NCBI RefSeq assembly: GCF_003641205.1
Contig: NZ_CP032762.1
Location: 4,856,001 to 4,920,000, forward strand
Reading direction: 5' to 3'
Length of the DNA stretch: 64,000 bases
From: Rhodococcus sp. P1Y
GTDB lineage: Bacteria; Actinomycetota; Actinomycetes; Mycobacteriales; Mycobacteriaceae
The notes beneath the pieces are model-generated. The model made no database searches and was not told the origin of the DNA. It worked only from the letters and a program-made list of their open reading frames with translations. Position 1 is the stretch's first letter. Each line of letters starts with the position of its first letter. Shown here in pieces: positions 47,298 through 56,196 of the stretch. The translations under genes were made by a program, and so were the position numbers.

Positions 47298-48147
47298 AAG
47301 GGTGACATCGGTGCGTGGGACGACGTGCCTGGTCTCTGTACTGATGAGTGCACTCGTCGTGTCCGGATGCAGTTCGTCCACGCCGACCGCCTCCGTCTCG
47401 GATCGACCGGAATCCATCGTGTCACTGAGTCCTACGGCGACCGAGACTCTGTTCGCCGTCGGCGCGGGTGACCAGGTAGTCGCCGTCGACAGTCAGTCGG
47501 ACTACCCGGTGAATGCACCGAAGACCGACTTGTCCGCATACACCCCGAGTCTCGAAGCGATTATCGGATACGACCCCGATCTGGTCATCGCATCCGACGA
47601 CATCGACGGACTGGTTGCAGGTCTACAGGCTGCCGACGTGCCGGTTCTGTTGCTCCCAGCAGCAACGAGCATCGACGACGCCTACTCCCAGATCGAGACC
47701 GTCGCCGACGCTACCGGTCACGACGCCGAAGGCGACAGCGTCGTCGCCGACATGCGGACGAGAATCGACAACGCTGTATCCACAGTCTCCGCAACTGATT
47801 CCACATATTTCCACGAACTCGATACGACGCTGTACACGGTCACCAGCGAGAGCTTCGTCGGACAGATCTACGGTCTGTTCGGACTGAAAAGCATCGCCGA
47901 CGGGTCGGGCAGTGACTACCCGCAGATGTCCGACGAGGGAATCATCTCGGCCGATCCCGACTTCGTCTTTCTCGCAGACTCCCAATGCTGCGGAGTGACA
48001 GCGGAATCGGTGTCCGCTCGGCCCGGCTGGCGCACGATGTCAGCCGTCCGTGATGGAAAGGTCGTCGTAATGGACGAAGATCTGTCCAGCCGATGGGGCC
48101 CTCGCGTCGCCGATCAGGTGGAGGCCGTCGCCGACGCACTCAGGTAG
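47287..48147 (+). CDS. Metal-chelate (iron-siderophore/cobalamin, BtuF/FecB-type) binding lipoprotein
   Basis: 286 residues if started at ATG 47287; a GTG at 47311 (MRGTTCLVSVLMSALVVSGC) has a better GAAGGG site and gives a neat lipoprotein signal, and I consider it about equally likely. The lipobox VSGC is followed by the helical-backbone binding-protein fold: RPESIVSLSPTATETLFAVGAGDQVVAVD, PDLVIASDD, ISADPDFVFLADSQCCG. No permease or ATPase gene is adjacent, so it is an orphan receptor that must use another importer. Haem, cobalamin or a ferric siderophore are possible ligands. Confidence 0.85.
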   Translation: MPSRRVTSVRGTTCLVSVLMSALVVSGCSSSTPTASVSDRPESIVSLSPTATETLFAVGAGDQVVAVDSQSDYPVNAPKTDLSAYTPSLEAIIGYDPDLVIASDDIDGLVAGLQAADVPVLLLPAATSIDDAYSQIETVADATGHDAEGDSVVADMRTRIDNAVSTVSATDSTYFHELDTTLYTVTSESFVGQIYGLFGLKSIADGSGSDYPQMSDEGIISADPDFVFLADSQCCGVTAESVSARPGWRTMSAVRDGKVVVMDEDLSSRWGPRVADQVEAVADALR

Positions 48148-48159
48148 GTGGCTGCGCCC

Positions 48160-48207
48160 CCAGTGGCACGGTTGAGTACCCCTCAGGGCACTTAACCGTG
48201 CCACTGG
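48160..48207. repeat. Intergenic hairpin repeat, copy 2 (22-bp arms)
   Basis: Left arm 48160-48181 and right arm 48186-48207 pair with 20 of 22 matches around a 4-base loop. The arms contain the same CCAGTGGCAC-GGTT-AAGTGC core as the hairpin at 32481-32530. It lies between the convergent lipoprotein and helicase-associated genes and probably terminates both. Confidence 0.75.
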
Positions 48208-48217
48208 AGTGTTGAAA

Positions 48218-50494
48218 CTACGGTTCCAGCAAACGTATCGACGCCGGCTCGAGAGTCTGGTAGCGCTCCTCGGTGTCGTTCCAGACCTCGATCTTCTCAC
48301 CTAGTTCACGCGCACTGTGGACCACGACGGTCCGATCGTCGTACTCGATCAGCGTCATGAACCCAGCGGCGAAGCGCCGCCGAATCAGTCGATCGGCCAC
48401 TCCTCCGACTGCGCCCCACACGTCCCGGTCACCGTGAGCTGGAACATCACGTCGGGTCGTCAGAAACTCAGCGTGCAGGGCGAAGTTCGGATCACCGGTT
48501 ACCGGATACTCACGCACCTGCGCGCTCGTCGGTGAGCGGGCAATGGACACCGCACCACCCGGATCATCCTGCACCGGAGCATAACCAGCCGCCCGCAACT
48601 CGGAGAGGACCACAGCGGGCTCGGCCGCGAAACCGACGACGCTCCGAGACAACACCATCGGGCCGAGTTTCGTCAGTCGCCGATGCGAACCCAGCTCGGC
48701 GATCAAGGCTTCCTCGCTGGACACGACCACACATCCGAGTGGCACGACACGCATCGAACCGTGCGTACGTGCGACGTCTTTCACGAGGTAGTCCACCGTC
48801 TGAGGCACCACACCCGATGCGTAGCGGGTCAAGCCTTCGATCACCTCGTCGTGGGTCATTCCGTCGTCGAAGGCACGCCGCACGCTGGATTGCGAGAACC
48901 GCCATGTCGTCGCCGAGCCGGTCGACTCTCGGACTGCGACGCTGTCGAAGAACTGCGCCAGTTCCGGACCTGGAGCGCCGAACACCACCGCGGTGAGATC
49001 CGCGCCGATCGTCGCGTGCGTATGAGCCTGTGTTACAACACCACTGGCCGCCGCCAGCGGATCACCCGATCGCAGGCCGCGCGCGATCGACGACGCTGCA
49101 CCGAGGGCGAGCACTCCGAGTAGCTCGGCTTCGCGCAGCACCAACTGCAGAACATCCCGCCGAAACTCGATCCGGATACTCGGGCGATACCAGTCCAGAA
49201 TTGCCATCACGTCGTCGAACTCCGATATGGATTCGTCGATGTCGACGTGAATGTCGATCAACGACGAGCGAAGAAAGTCCGACCCGATGTCCCGGGAATT
49301 GTCCTCGATCGCCGAGTGAACAGCGAGCGGCACATAATCTGCGGTCCACCAGGCCTGCAGCAGCGCCCCTGCGCGGCGACTGTCCTCCGACGCCTGCCAC
49401 AGCTCGGCCAAAGCACTGGGGACCAACGTGCTCGGTTCCACCGGCGTTTTCTTCCGGCCGCGACTGGGTGGAGGCTCGATCACGTCCAGCAGGTTTTCGG
49501 TCAGCGCGAGTTCGAGCGCGAGCTGCACTTCGTCCTCGGTCGCGTACAACCCCTTGGCGAGTGTGCGAATGGTGCGGACGCCAATCGAGCCCGACTTGAT
49601 CAACGCAATCGGAGTCGTGCGCGCCGCATCGAGCACGTTCGACACCAATTCCACCATTCGGAGAAGTCGCCGGCCGGCCTCGGCTTCCACGTGTTCGGCT
49701 TCGATCGGCCGCGTCTCGATCTGCCGCCGAGCGGGGTGGAAGTCGAGATGCACATCGTCACCGAGCAGGACGAGCGTGACTTGCAACGGCATCGAGACCG
49801 GTCCGTTGGCGACCCTCCACGCGAACCCACGCTGCACCGACCACGCACCGAGCGAGTCGGAATGTAGGTACACAGGGTGCGGGTACAACATCGAGTCGGT
49901 TCGTGCCGCCTGCTCCAGCAGTTCCCGTTCGGCCTCGGGAGCGCCTTCGAGAATCGCCTCGACTGCGGATCGATCACCGAAGAAGCTCCGAAGCCGCTCC
50001 ACTACTTCGCTTTTCGTCCCATCGCCACGAATCTGCAACTTCGTACTCATCGGCCGCAACATCTCGAGGGGCGCTCCGTCGAGATAGTCCTCGATCGGTC
50101 GGCCGTAACTCCGCGTCAGACTCGGAAAGCGCGTGATCACCGATAGAGCGCCGGTCTCGTCCGACCAGACGAGCTGTAACGCGGCCAGATCGTCGACGAC
50201 GGGCGCCACCGCGGCGGACGAGGCACCGAGTTGCCGGCTCACTGCGTCGAGCGTCGGACTTTCACCGAGCGCACGGCACATCGCGATCGCTTCCAGCACC
50301 TCGTGAGCAGGCAACGTCAGCCGCAGAAAGGCCTCGCTCAACGACGTCGGGTCCGTCAGGCGCCCAGCGAGCTGATCCAGGTCCGCAGGCCACGGAATGT
50401 GCATCACATCGCGACGCTCGAGCAGCCTCGCGAGCTCGACGGTGGTCAGGGCCGCAAGACGGTCGCGAAGCGCGCGCATCGACCCGGACATCAT
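48218..50494 (-). CDS. Helicase-associated (XPB/Ssl2 N-terminal-like) protein
   Basis: 758 residues, no ATPase motifs. It is made of repeated winged-helix-like segments: LTTVELARLLERRDV, SEAFLRLTLPAHEVLEAIAMC, and TLDAVSRQLGAS near the start. A central region has the actinobacterial helicase-associated domain, and the end is WYL-like (TLIEYDDRTVVVHSARELGEKIEVWN). Actinobacteria carry one such gene, usually near an XPB-type helicase, but none is seen in this window. A role in DNA repair or transcription-coupled processes is assumed from the family, not shown. Confidence 0.82.
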   Translation of the reverse strand: MMSGSMRALRDRLAALTTVELARLLERRDVMHIPWPADLDQLAGRLTDPTSLSEAFLRLTLPAHEVLEAIAMCRALGESPTLDAVSRQLGASSAAVAPVVDDLAALQLVWSDETGALSVITRFPSLTRSYGRPIEDYLDGAPLEMLRPMSTKLQIRGDGTKSEVVERLRSFFGDRSAVEAILEGAPEAERELLEQAARTDSMLYPHPVYLHSDSLGAWSVQRGFAWRVANGPVSMPLQVTLVLLGDDVHLDFHPARRQIETRPIEAEHVEAEAGRRLLRMVELVSNVLDAARTTPIALIKSGSIGVRTIRTLAKGLYATEDEVQLALELALTENLLDVIEPPPSRGRKKTPVEPSTLVPSALAELWQASEDSRRAGALLQAWWTADYVPLAVHSAIEDNSRDIGSDFLRSSLIDIHVDIDESISEFDDVMAILDWYRPSIRIEFRRDVLQLVLREAELLGVLALGAASSIARGLRSGDPLAAASGVVTQAHTHATIGADLTAVVFGAPGPELAQFFDSVAVRESTGSATTWRFSQSSVRRAFDDGMTHDEVIEGLTRYASGVVPQTVDYLVKDVARTHGSMRVVPLGCVVVSSEEALIAELGSHRRLTKLGPMVLSRSVVGFAAEPAVVLSELRAAGYAPVQDDPGGAVSIARSPTSAQVREYPVTGDPNFALHAEFLTTRRDVPAHGDRDVWGAVGGVADRLIRRRFAAGFMTLIEYDDRTVVVHSARELGEKIEVWNDTEERYQTLEPASIRLLEP

Positions 50495-50543
50495 GGGGAC
50501 GAGCGTAGCTTCTCAGTGCTTCGAATGATTCCCCGAAGACCGC

Positions 50544-51638
50544 TCACTCGTTCCGCTGGAGGGATGCCCCTCCGCCTGCCCTCGCTGTGAAAATGGTCGG
50601 CGCCGGGAAACCACCCTTCGCGATGTCCGACGCGACCGCCTCGGTGATCTTCTCGGAATCGACAGACGGAACCAATGCGATGACACACCCGCCGAATCCG
50701 CCACCGGTCATGCGTGCTCCGAGGGCGCCCTGCCGGACGAGAGAATCGGCGATGAGGTCGATGTGTTCGGTGGTGATCTCGAAGTCGTCGCGCATCGATG
50801 CGTGCGACGCCGTCATCAACTGTCCAACTCGCCCGAAATCGCTGGAGTTCAGTGCCTTCGCGCAGTCGAGGACACGGTCGTTCTCGGTGAGTACGTGACG
50901 AACCCTCCGCCTGTCGGTCTCGTCGCCGATTCGGTCGAGCACGTCCACACCCTGGACCTGGCGCAGTGACCCGACGCCCAGTTCGCCGGCAGCGCGCGTA
51001 CACGACTCCCGCCGCGAGCGGTACTCACCCGTCGAATGCTGATGAGCAGCATTGGAATTGACTACCACGAGCGCGAGGCCGTGCGTATCGAGGTCGAACA
51101 CCACGGGTTCTACGGATGAGTCGAGAAAGTCGATCAGCATTGCTCGGTCGAGAGCACCGTTCAACGACGCCAGTTGGTCCATCAGTCCGGTCGGCGCGCC
51201 GACGAAGTCGTTCTCGCCGCGTTGAGCGAGACGCGCAACGTCGAGACGATCGAGCTCTGTGCCGGTGGCCGCGTTCATAGCCAGTAGTACCGCACACTCG
51301 AGTGCCGCCGAAGAGGACAGTCCTGCGCCGATCGGCACGTCGCTGTGCACCTTCATCGAGCCACCGACCACGCGGTGACCTGCCTGGGTCAATGCCCACA
51401 CCACGCCGGCAGCGTAGGAAGACCAGCCGTCGACGTCACCGGGTGCTGCGGACAACGCGAACGACGCACCATCGCCTTCCTCCTCGCTGTGCAGGGTGAT
51501 TCGGTCGGTGTCGTCCGGCTCGAATCGCACCGTCGTACGCTGCTCCAACGCGATGGGCATCGCGAAGCCGAGGTTGTAATCGGTGTGCTCGCCGATGAGA
51601 TTGATTCGGCCGGGCGCCTGTGCTTCGTAGGTGTTCAT
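50544..51638 (-). CDS. galK: Galactokinase
   Basis: 364 residues from the ATG at 51638. GHMP kinase motifs: the substrate-binding start PGRINLIGEHTDYN, the ATP loop PIGAGLSSSAALE and the C-terminal GARMTGGGFGGCVIAL. The conserved Asp of the active site is in PTGLMDQLASL. It phosphorylates galactose at C1, the first step of the Leloir pathway. It overlaps galT by ATGA, so galactose-1-phosphate passes straight to its neighbour. Transcription runs deoR-galT-galK. Confidence 0.97.
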   Translation of the reverse strand: MNTYEAQAPGRINLIGEHTDYNLGFAMPIALEQRTTVRFEPDDTDRITLHSEEEGDGASFALSAAPGDVDGWSSYAAGVVWALTQAGHRVVGGSMKVHSDVPIGAGLSSSAALECAVLLAMNAATGTELDRLDVARLAQRGENDFVGAPTGLMDQLASLNGALDRAMLIDFLDSSVEPVVFDLDTHGLALVVVNSNAAHQHSTGEYRSRRESCTRAAGELGVGSLRQVQGVDVLDRIGDETDRRRVRHVLTENDRVLDCAKALNSSDFGRVGQLMTASHASMRDDFEITTEHIDLIADSLVRQGALGARMTGGGFGGCVIALVPSVDSEKITEAVASDIAKGGFPAPTIFTARAGGGASLQRNE

Positions 51639-52717
51639 AGTGCCTTCAACCGATCGGCCATCTGCTCGGGTGTCACGTCGGTGACGAACGCATCCATGGC
51701 GGACTCCGAGCCGGCCAGGAACTTCAGTTTGGTTTCCGATCGCCGCACCGACATCAGTTCGACGTGGAAGTAGCCATCGGCCTGCACCCCCTCCGACCGG
51801 TACTGATGGAGCGCCGAAATATACGGCAGCGGAGCAGGATACATTCGATCGAACCTGCCGAGTAGGTCGAGGTAGACCTCGGTGAACCCGCTCAGCTCGT
51901 TCTCGGTGAGGTCGGTCAGGTTGCGCACGTGTCGATTCGGGTAGATGTGCACCTCGACCGGCCATCGTGCAGCAAAGGGAACGAATGCGGTGAAATGCTC
52001 ACCCCGCGAGATGATCCGCCTCCCGTCGGCGATCTCACCGGCGAGTATGTCCGCGAACAGGTTCCTCCCTTCGAGCTCCTCGAACTCACGCGCCTGCCTC
52101 AGCATCGACGCCGTCCGTGGCGTCAGATACGGATAGCCGTATATCTGACCGTGGGGATGCGACAGCGTCACACCGATCTCCTCACCACGGTTCTCGAAGC
52201 AAAAGACCTGTTCGACGCCATCGAGTCCCAGCAGCGCCGCCGTTCGATCTCGCCAGACGTCGACGACCAACCGGGCGTGCTCGTGACCCAATTCGGCGAA
52301 CGAGGCTGTGTGGTTGCTGGAAAAGCAGACGACCTCGCACCGCCCGATTCCGGGCCCTTCCAGCGCTTCTGCGTCCAACACCGGTGCACCGTCTCCCGCG
52401 TGCGAAAGACTTGGAAAGCGATTCTCGAACGCCACGACGTCGTAATCTGCGGCGGGCACCTCGCTGCGATCTCCGTCCGGCGACGGGCACAGTGGGCACT
52501 GATCGGCCGGAGGCTTGTAGGTGCGGTCCTGCCGAAGCGCGGCGATGGCGATCCAATCCCCGGTCTGACGGTCCCGCCTGACCTCGGACTGGGTTGCCGC
52601 CGGTCGTGCGGCGAGGGGCCGCACGTCGGGAACCGGTCGAGCAACGTGGCCCGGCAACGAGTAGAACAAGATCTCCCGCCCATCGGCGAGTGCGCTCCGC
52701 ACAGGGTCGTTGTTCAT
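51635..52717 (-). CDS. galT: Galactose-1-phosphate uridylyltransferase
   Basis: 360 residues. It has the zinc site CPLC (near residue 75), the FENRFPSLS segment and the active-site triad SHPHGQIYGYP, whose second His forms the uridylyl intermediate. A further zinc His lies in the HIYPNRHVRNL strand. It exchanges UMP between UDP-glucose and galactose-1-phosphate. It is flanked by ATGA overlaps with the regulator and galK. No galE or galM lies in the window. Confidence 0.96.
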   Translation of the reverse strand: MNNDPVRSALADGREILFYSLPGHVARPVPDVRPLAARPAATQSEVRRDRQTGDWIAIAALRQDRTYKPPADQCPLCPSPDGDRSEVPAADYDVVAFENRFPSLSHAGDGAPVLDAEALEGPGIGRCEVVCFSSNHTASFAELGHEHARLVVDVWRDRTAALLGLDGVEQVFCFENRGEEIGVTLSHPHGQIYGYPYLTPRTASMLRQAREFEELEGRNLFADILAGEIADGRRIISRGEHFTAFVPFAARWPVEVHIYPNRHVRNLTDLTENELSGFTEVYLDLLGRFDRMYPAPLPYISALHQYRSEGVQADGYFHVELMSVRRSETKLKFLAGSESAMDAFVTDVTPEQMADRLKAL

Positions 52718-53496
52718 TGCCTCTCCGTCTCTGCCACAAGGATATTCGCCACGTGCGGCGTGAGCGCTGCACGGTCTTCGGCGCCGAGTCCGTCGTCGAC
52801 GACGAGAGTGTCGACGTCCGCCATCCGCCCGAACACATTGGTGCCCACTTCGCGATATTTGGTGTTGTCCGCCAACACGAACAGCCGGCGACTCGTCGCG
52901 ATGAGCCGCCGGTTCGTCTCTGCTTCGGCCATGTTCGGCGACGTCAGACCCGATTCGATGTCGAAGCCGTGCACACCGAGAAAAACCGCGTCCACCTTGA
53001 AGGCGTCGAGAGCGGCGTTCGCGATCGGCCCGACGAGAGCGTCCGACGGGGTCCGCGAACCGCCGGTGAGATACACGATCGGGTTCGGCTCGTCGGGGTG
53101 GCCGGTGAGTTCCTGGAAGATCGAAATCGAGTTGGTGACAACGGTGATCGATGCCCTCCCCCGCAGCAGACGCGCCAACTCCAAAGTGGTGGTGCCAGCA
53201 CTCACCGCGATGGTCATACCGTCCTCGACCGCACCCAACGCGGCGTTGCCGATTGCGACCTTCTCGGCGTGCTGACGGGCTGCCTTCGCAGTCGACGGCG
53301 GCTCAACGCCTCGGTTTCCACGCGCGATCGCTCCACCGTGGACTTTGCGCAAGAGTTCGCGGTCGTCGAGAACGTCGAGGTCCCGCCTGATCGTCATCTC
53401 GGAGACGTCGAGCAGTTCGGCCAATTCGACGACTTTGACCGCACCCTCACTGCGGAGCGCGGCGGTGATCTTTGCATGCCGTTCGGCTGCCAGCAT
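52714..53496 (-). CDS. DeoR-family regulator of the galactose genes
   Basis: 260 residues from the ATG at 53496 (a GTG two codons earlier is too close to the ribosome site AGAGGTAGG). The winged helix (about 3-58: RHAKITAALRSEGAVKVVELAELLDVSEMTIRRDLDVLDD) and the sugar-phosphate-binding domain (VSAGTTTLELARLL, VVTNSI, YLTGG) are typical. It is likely an autorepressor that also controls the divergent symporter; the effector is probably galactose-1-phosphate or another sugar phosphate (inference). Confidence 0.93.
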   Translation of the reverse strand: MLAAERHAKITAALRSEGAVKVVELAELLDVSEMTIRRDLDVLDDRELLRKVHGGAIARGNRGVEPPSTAKAARQHAEKVAIGNAALGAVEDGMTIAVSAGTTTLELARLLRGRASITVVTNSISIFQELTGHPDEPNPIVYLTGGSRTPSDALVGPIANAALDAFKVDAVFLGVHGFDIESGLTSPNMAEAETNRRLIATSRRLFVLADNTKYREVGTNVFGRMADVDTLVVDDGLGAEDRAALTPHVANILVAETERQ

Positions 53497-53620
53497 CGGC
53501 ACCTACCTCTGGATCGGGGCACGACGGCCTTGATGAAACGAACATTACCAAACAGAAACGGACGCAATCAGGGGAATGGATGTACGCAATTGTTTGAACC
53601 TGTTACTTTGTGTTCACATC

Positions 53621-53644
53621 GCTCACACCAGTGAGCCAGCTCAC
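53621..53644. promoter_or_regulatory. Three alternating GCTCAC half-sites before the symporter gene
   Basis: GCTCAC (53621-53626), GTGAGC (53631-53636) and GCTCAC (53639-53644) alternate in orientation with spacers of 4 and 2 bases, giving two overlapping palindromes. They end 7 bases before the ribosome site AGGGAGG of the symporter gene. The same half-site occurs in the SorC control region (33530-33541), so the motif may not be specific to the DeoR protein. Confidence 0.4.
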
Positions 53645-53664
53645 TCAACCAGGGAGGTTGACGC

Positions 53665-55371
53665 GTGACGTCGACTCTTGCGGCGGAAGGCGTGCTTTCG
53701 TTCAATACGAACGCGCTGGACTACGTACTCATTGCCGTGTATTTCGTGTTCGTCCTCGGGATCGGATACGTCGCCCGAAGGCAGCTGTCGACGAGCCTCG
53801 ACTTCTTCCTGTCGGGTCGACGCCTACCCGCGTGGGTCACCGGCATCGCGTTCGTCTCGGCGAACCTCGGTGCCGTCGAGATCATGGGCATGTCCGCCAA
53901 CGGCGCCCAACTGGGTCTCGCGACCATGCATTACTACTGGATCGGCGCCATTCCGGCGATGCTGTTCCTGGGTATCGTCATGATGCCGTTCTATTACGGC
54001 TCGAAGGTCCGAAGCGTTCCCGAGTTCATGCGCAAGCGGTTCGACACCAAGGCCCACCTCGTCAACGCGATCAGCTTTGCCGTCGCACAGATCCTGATCG
54101 CGGGCGTCAACCTGTTCCTTCTCGCGACCGTCGTGAAAGTTCTACTCGGCTGGTCACTCTGGGTCTCCCTCATAGTGGCGGCCGCAATCGTGTTGACCTA
54201 CACCGTCCTCGGTGGACTGTCCGCCGCCATCTACAACGAGGTACTCCAGTTCTTCGTCATCCTCGCTGCACTGGTACCGCTGACGATCATCGGACTGGTG
54301 AAGGTCGGCGGATGGTCGGGATTGAAGGAGAAGGTGGTCCCGACGGTTACCGACGGCACCGTGACCGCCTCCGCAACCGAGCAGCTCTCGTCCTGGCCAG
54401 GACAGGCGCTCAGCGGCTTCGACTCCCCCATCCTGTCGGTGGTGGGCATCGTGTTCGGCCTCGGATTCGTTCTATCGTTCGGCTACTGGACGACGAACTT
54501 CGTCGAGGTTCAGCGTGCGATGGCGTCGAGTTCCATGTCCGCTGCCAGGCGCGCCCCGATCATCGGTGCGATCCCGAAGATGTTGGTGCCCTTCGTAGTG
54601 GTCGTTCCCGGCATGATCGCCGCCTCCGCGATCGGCGACATGATCAACCTCAAGGAGAACGGCACCGGCGACATCACCTACAACGACGCCATGCTGTTGA
54701 TGATGCGCGACATCCTGCCCAACGGATTGCTCGGCGTCGCCGTCGCAGGTTTGATGGCTGCGTTCATGGCTGGAATGGCGGCGAACATCTCGGCGTTCAA
54801 CACGGTCTTCAGTTACGACCTGTGGCAGCAGTACATCGTCAAGGACCGCGAGGACGGCTACTACATCACGGTTGGACGCGTAGCCACCGTCGTTGCAACG
54901 ATTCTCGCGATCTTCACCGCGCTGATCGCGTCGGGATACTCCAACCTGATGGATTACCTGCAGACACTGTTCGGCTTCTTCAACGCGCCGCTGTTCGCCA
55001 CGTTCATCCTGGGTATGTTCTGGAAGCGAATGACGGCCTCCGCTGGCTGGATCGGCCTTGTCTCCGGAACTGCATCCGCCGTGTTCGTGTTCGTGCTGTC
55101 GGAGGTCGGGGTGATCAATTTGCCCGGTCAAGGCATGCCGTTCGTCGCAGCGTCCGCCGCCTTCATCGTCGACATCATCGTGAGTATCGGGGTCAGTATG
55201 GTCACGCAGCCGAAACCGGCGAAGGAACTCGTCGGATTCGTGTACTCCGAGACACCGCGGGAGATGTTCGCCGACCCGGAGGACGCCACCAACCCTTGGT
55301 ACAAGCGCCCGGTTCCGTTGGCGAGCTTCGCATTGGGCCTCGTCGTCGTTCTCAACATCGTCTTCCACTGA
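53665..55371 (+). CDS. Sodium:sugar symporter (SSS family, galactose/glucose type)
   Basis: 568 residues, GTG start with AGGGAGG 7 bases upstream. It has about 14 hydrophobic segments. Family landmarks include DYVLIAVYFVFVLGIGY, the FFLSGRRLPAW loop, VSANLGAVEIMGMSANGAQ (sodium-site region) and GLSAAIYNEVLQFF. It resembles actinobacterial relatives of vibrio vSGLT. It is divergent from deoR-galT-galK, so it is the galactose uptake system. A small membrane protein gene follows 13 bases downstream. Confidence 0.94.
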   Translation: MTSTLAAEGVLSFNTNALDYVLIAVYFVFVLGIGYVARRQLSTSLDFFLSGRRLPAWVTGIAFVSANLGAVEIMGMSANGAQLGLATMHYYWIGAIPAMLFLGIVMMPFYYGSKVRSVPEFMRKRFDTKAHLVNAISFAVAQILIAGVNLFLLATVVKVLLGWSLWVSLIVAAAIVLTYTVLGGLSAAIYNEVLQFFVILAALVPLTIIGLVKVGGWSGLKEKVVPTVTDGTVTASATEQLSSWPGQALSGFDSPILSVVGIVFGLGFVLSFGYWTTNFVEVQRAMASSSMSAARRAPIIGAIPKMLVPFVVVVPGMIAASAIGDMINLKENGTGDITYNDAMLLMMRDILPNGLLGVAVAGLMAAFMAGMAANISAFNTVFSYDLWQQYIVKDREDGYYITVGRVATVVATILAIFTALIASGYSNLMDYLQTLFGFFNAPLFATFILGMFWKRMTASAGWIGLVSGTASAVFVFVLSEVGVINLPGQGMPFVAASAAFIVDIIVSIGVSMVTQPKPAKELVGFVYSETPREMFADPEDATNPWYKRPVPLASFALGLVVVLNIVFH

Positions 55372-55384
55372 TAGGGATCAGAAC

Positions 55385-55672
55385 ATGACTACTCCCCAGA
55401 AGCAGACTCCTGGCCTCGTCGCCCGGCTCTTCGATATCCGTTCCGTCATCGGTGCATTGCTTGGCATCTACGGAATCCTGCTGACGCTGGCGGGCCTGTT
55501 CCCGTCGGTGTTCGGCAACAAGACCCACTCGTCACCGTCGAACAACGTCGTCGACATGAGCGTCGGGACCGAGGCGAACCTGTGGGTAGGTCTCGTCATG
55601 CTCGCCATCGCACTGATCTTCGGCGGATGGGCCATCGCACGGCCTGCGGTCGTCGGAGAAGCGACGGAATAG
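55385..55672 (+). CDS. Small two-helix membrane protein paired with the symporter
   Basis: 95 residues with two hydrophobic segments (about 20-42 and 65-87) separated by a polar loop (GNKTHSSPSNNVVDMSVGTEAN). It starts 13 bases after the symporter stop with a weak GGGATC-type site. Position suggests an accessory subunit of the symporter, but I know of no proven function. Confidence 0.75.
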   Translation: MTTPQKQTPGLVARLFDIRSVIGALLGIYGILLTLAGLFPSVFGNKTHSSPSNNVVDMSVGTEANLWVGLVMLAIALIFGGWAIARPAVVGEATE

Positions 55673-55677
55673 TCCAA

Positions 55678-55750
55678 TGTGAGCGGAAATCCATAGCAGC
55701 CAGGCTTGGGCCCTGTGCATGATCGGAAGGACTATGGATTTCCGCTTACA
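55678..55750. terminator. Long-stem hairpin between the symporter unit and the EVE gene
   Basis: TGTGAGCGGAAATCCATAG (55678-55696) pairs with 55732-55750 at 18 of 19 positions, across a 35-base loop. The right arm begins exactly at the stop codon of the convergent EVE gene and lies in its coding end. It is probably a bidirectional terminator. It begins 6 bases after the stop codon at 55672. Confidence 0.6.
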
Positions 55751-56196
55751 TCAGGGAGGAGCGTCCGGAGCACTGCCCACTCGCGAACATCGACCCAAGA
55801 CGGGTTGGACTGCTGGGGTGATCGGAACACTTCAAGCCCTCCGAGTTCGGGGATCGAAGCCAGCATGTCCGCACCTAGCGGTTCACGAAGCAGCGGAATG
55901 TCTGTTCCGACCTTCGTCGCCGAACCAGAAATCGGGCGCCCTGTCAGCCGGCCTACACCCCATATACCGCGATGTCGCGCGCCGGTCACCCAGAACAGAA
56001 CAGGCTGCCCCGCAGCCATCAGACGGCTGCGGTAGTTGGCTGCAACGCACCAGTGCTCGTGTGCTCGTCCGGCAGCCACCATCGGCTCCAGGTCGGTCTT
56101 CGACGGGTTGCACTTGATCACCCAGGCGCCGAGTGTCTGGGGAGTCACGGCGTGCGAGGTCATCCGCCAATAGTACGAAGACTCAGATGAGGCCAT
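55732..56196 (-). CDS. EVE-domain protein (modified-nucleobase reader fold)
   Basis: 154 residues from ATG 56196; an internal ATG at 56163 is an alternative. The start, WVIKCNPSKTDLEPMVAAG, then GQPVLFWVTGARHRGIWGVGRLTG, matches the EVE fold, a PUA/YTH-like pocket that binds modified bases in DNA or RNA. It lacks fused nuclease or restriction domains. Its start overlaps the end of the IclR gene by 14 bases, so it is in the same transcript. Confidence 0.8.
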   Translation of the reverse strand: MASSESSYYWRMTSHAVTPQTLGAWVIKCNPSKTDLEPMVAAGRAHEHWCVAANYRSRLMAAGQPVLFWVTGARHRGIWGVGRLTGRPISGSATKVGTDIPLLREPLGADMLASIPELGGLEVFRSPQQSNPSWVDVREWAVLRTLLPDVSGNP

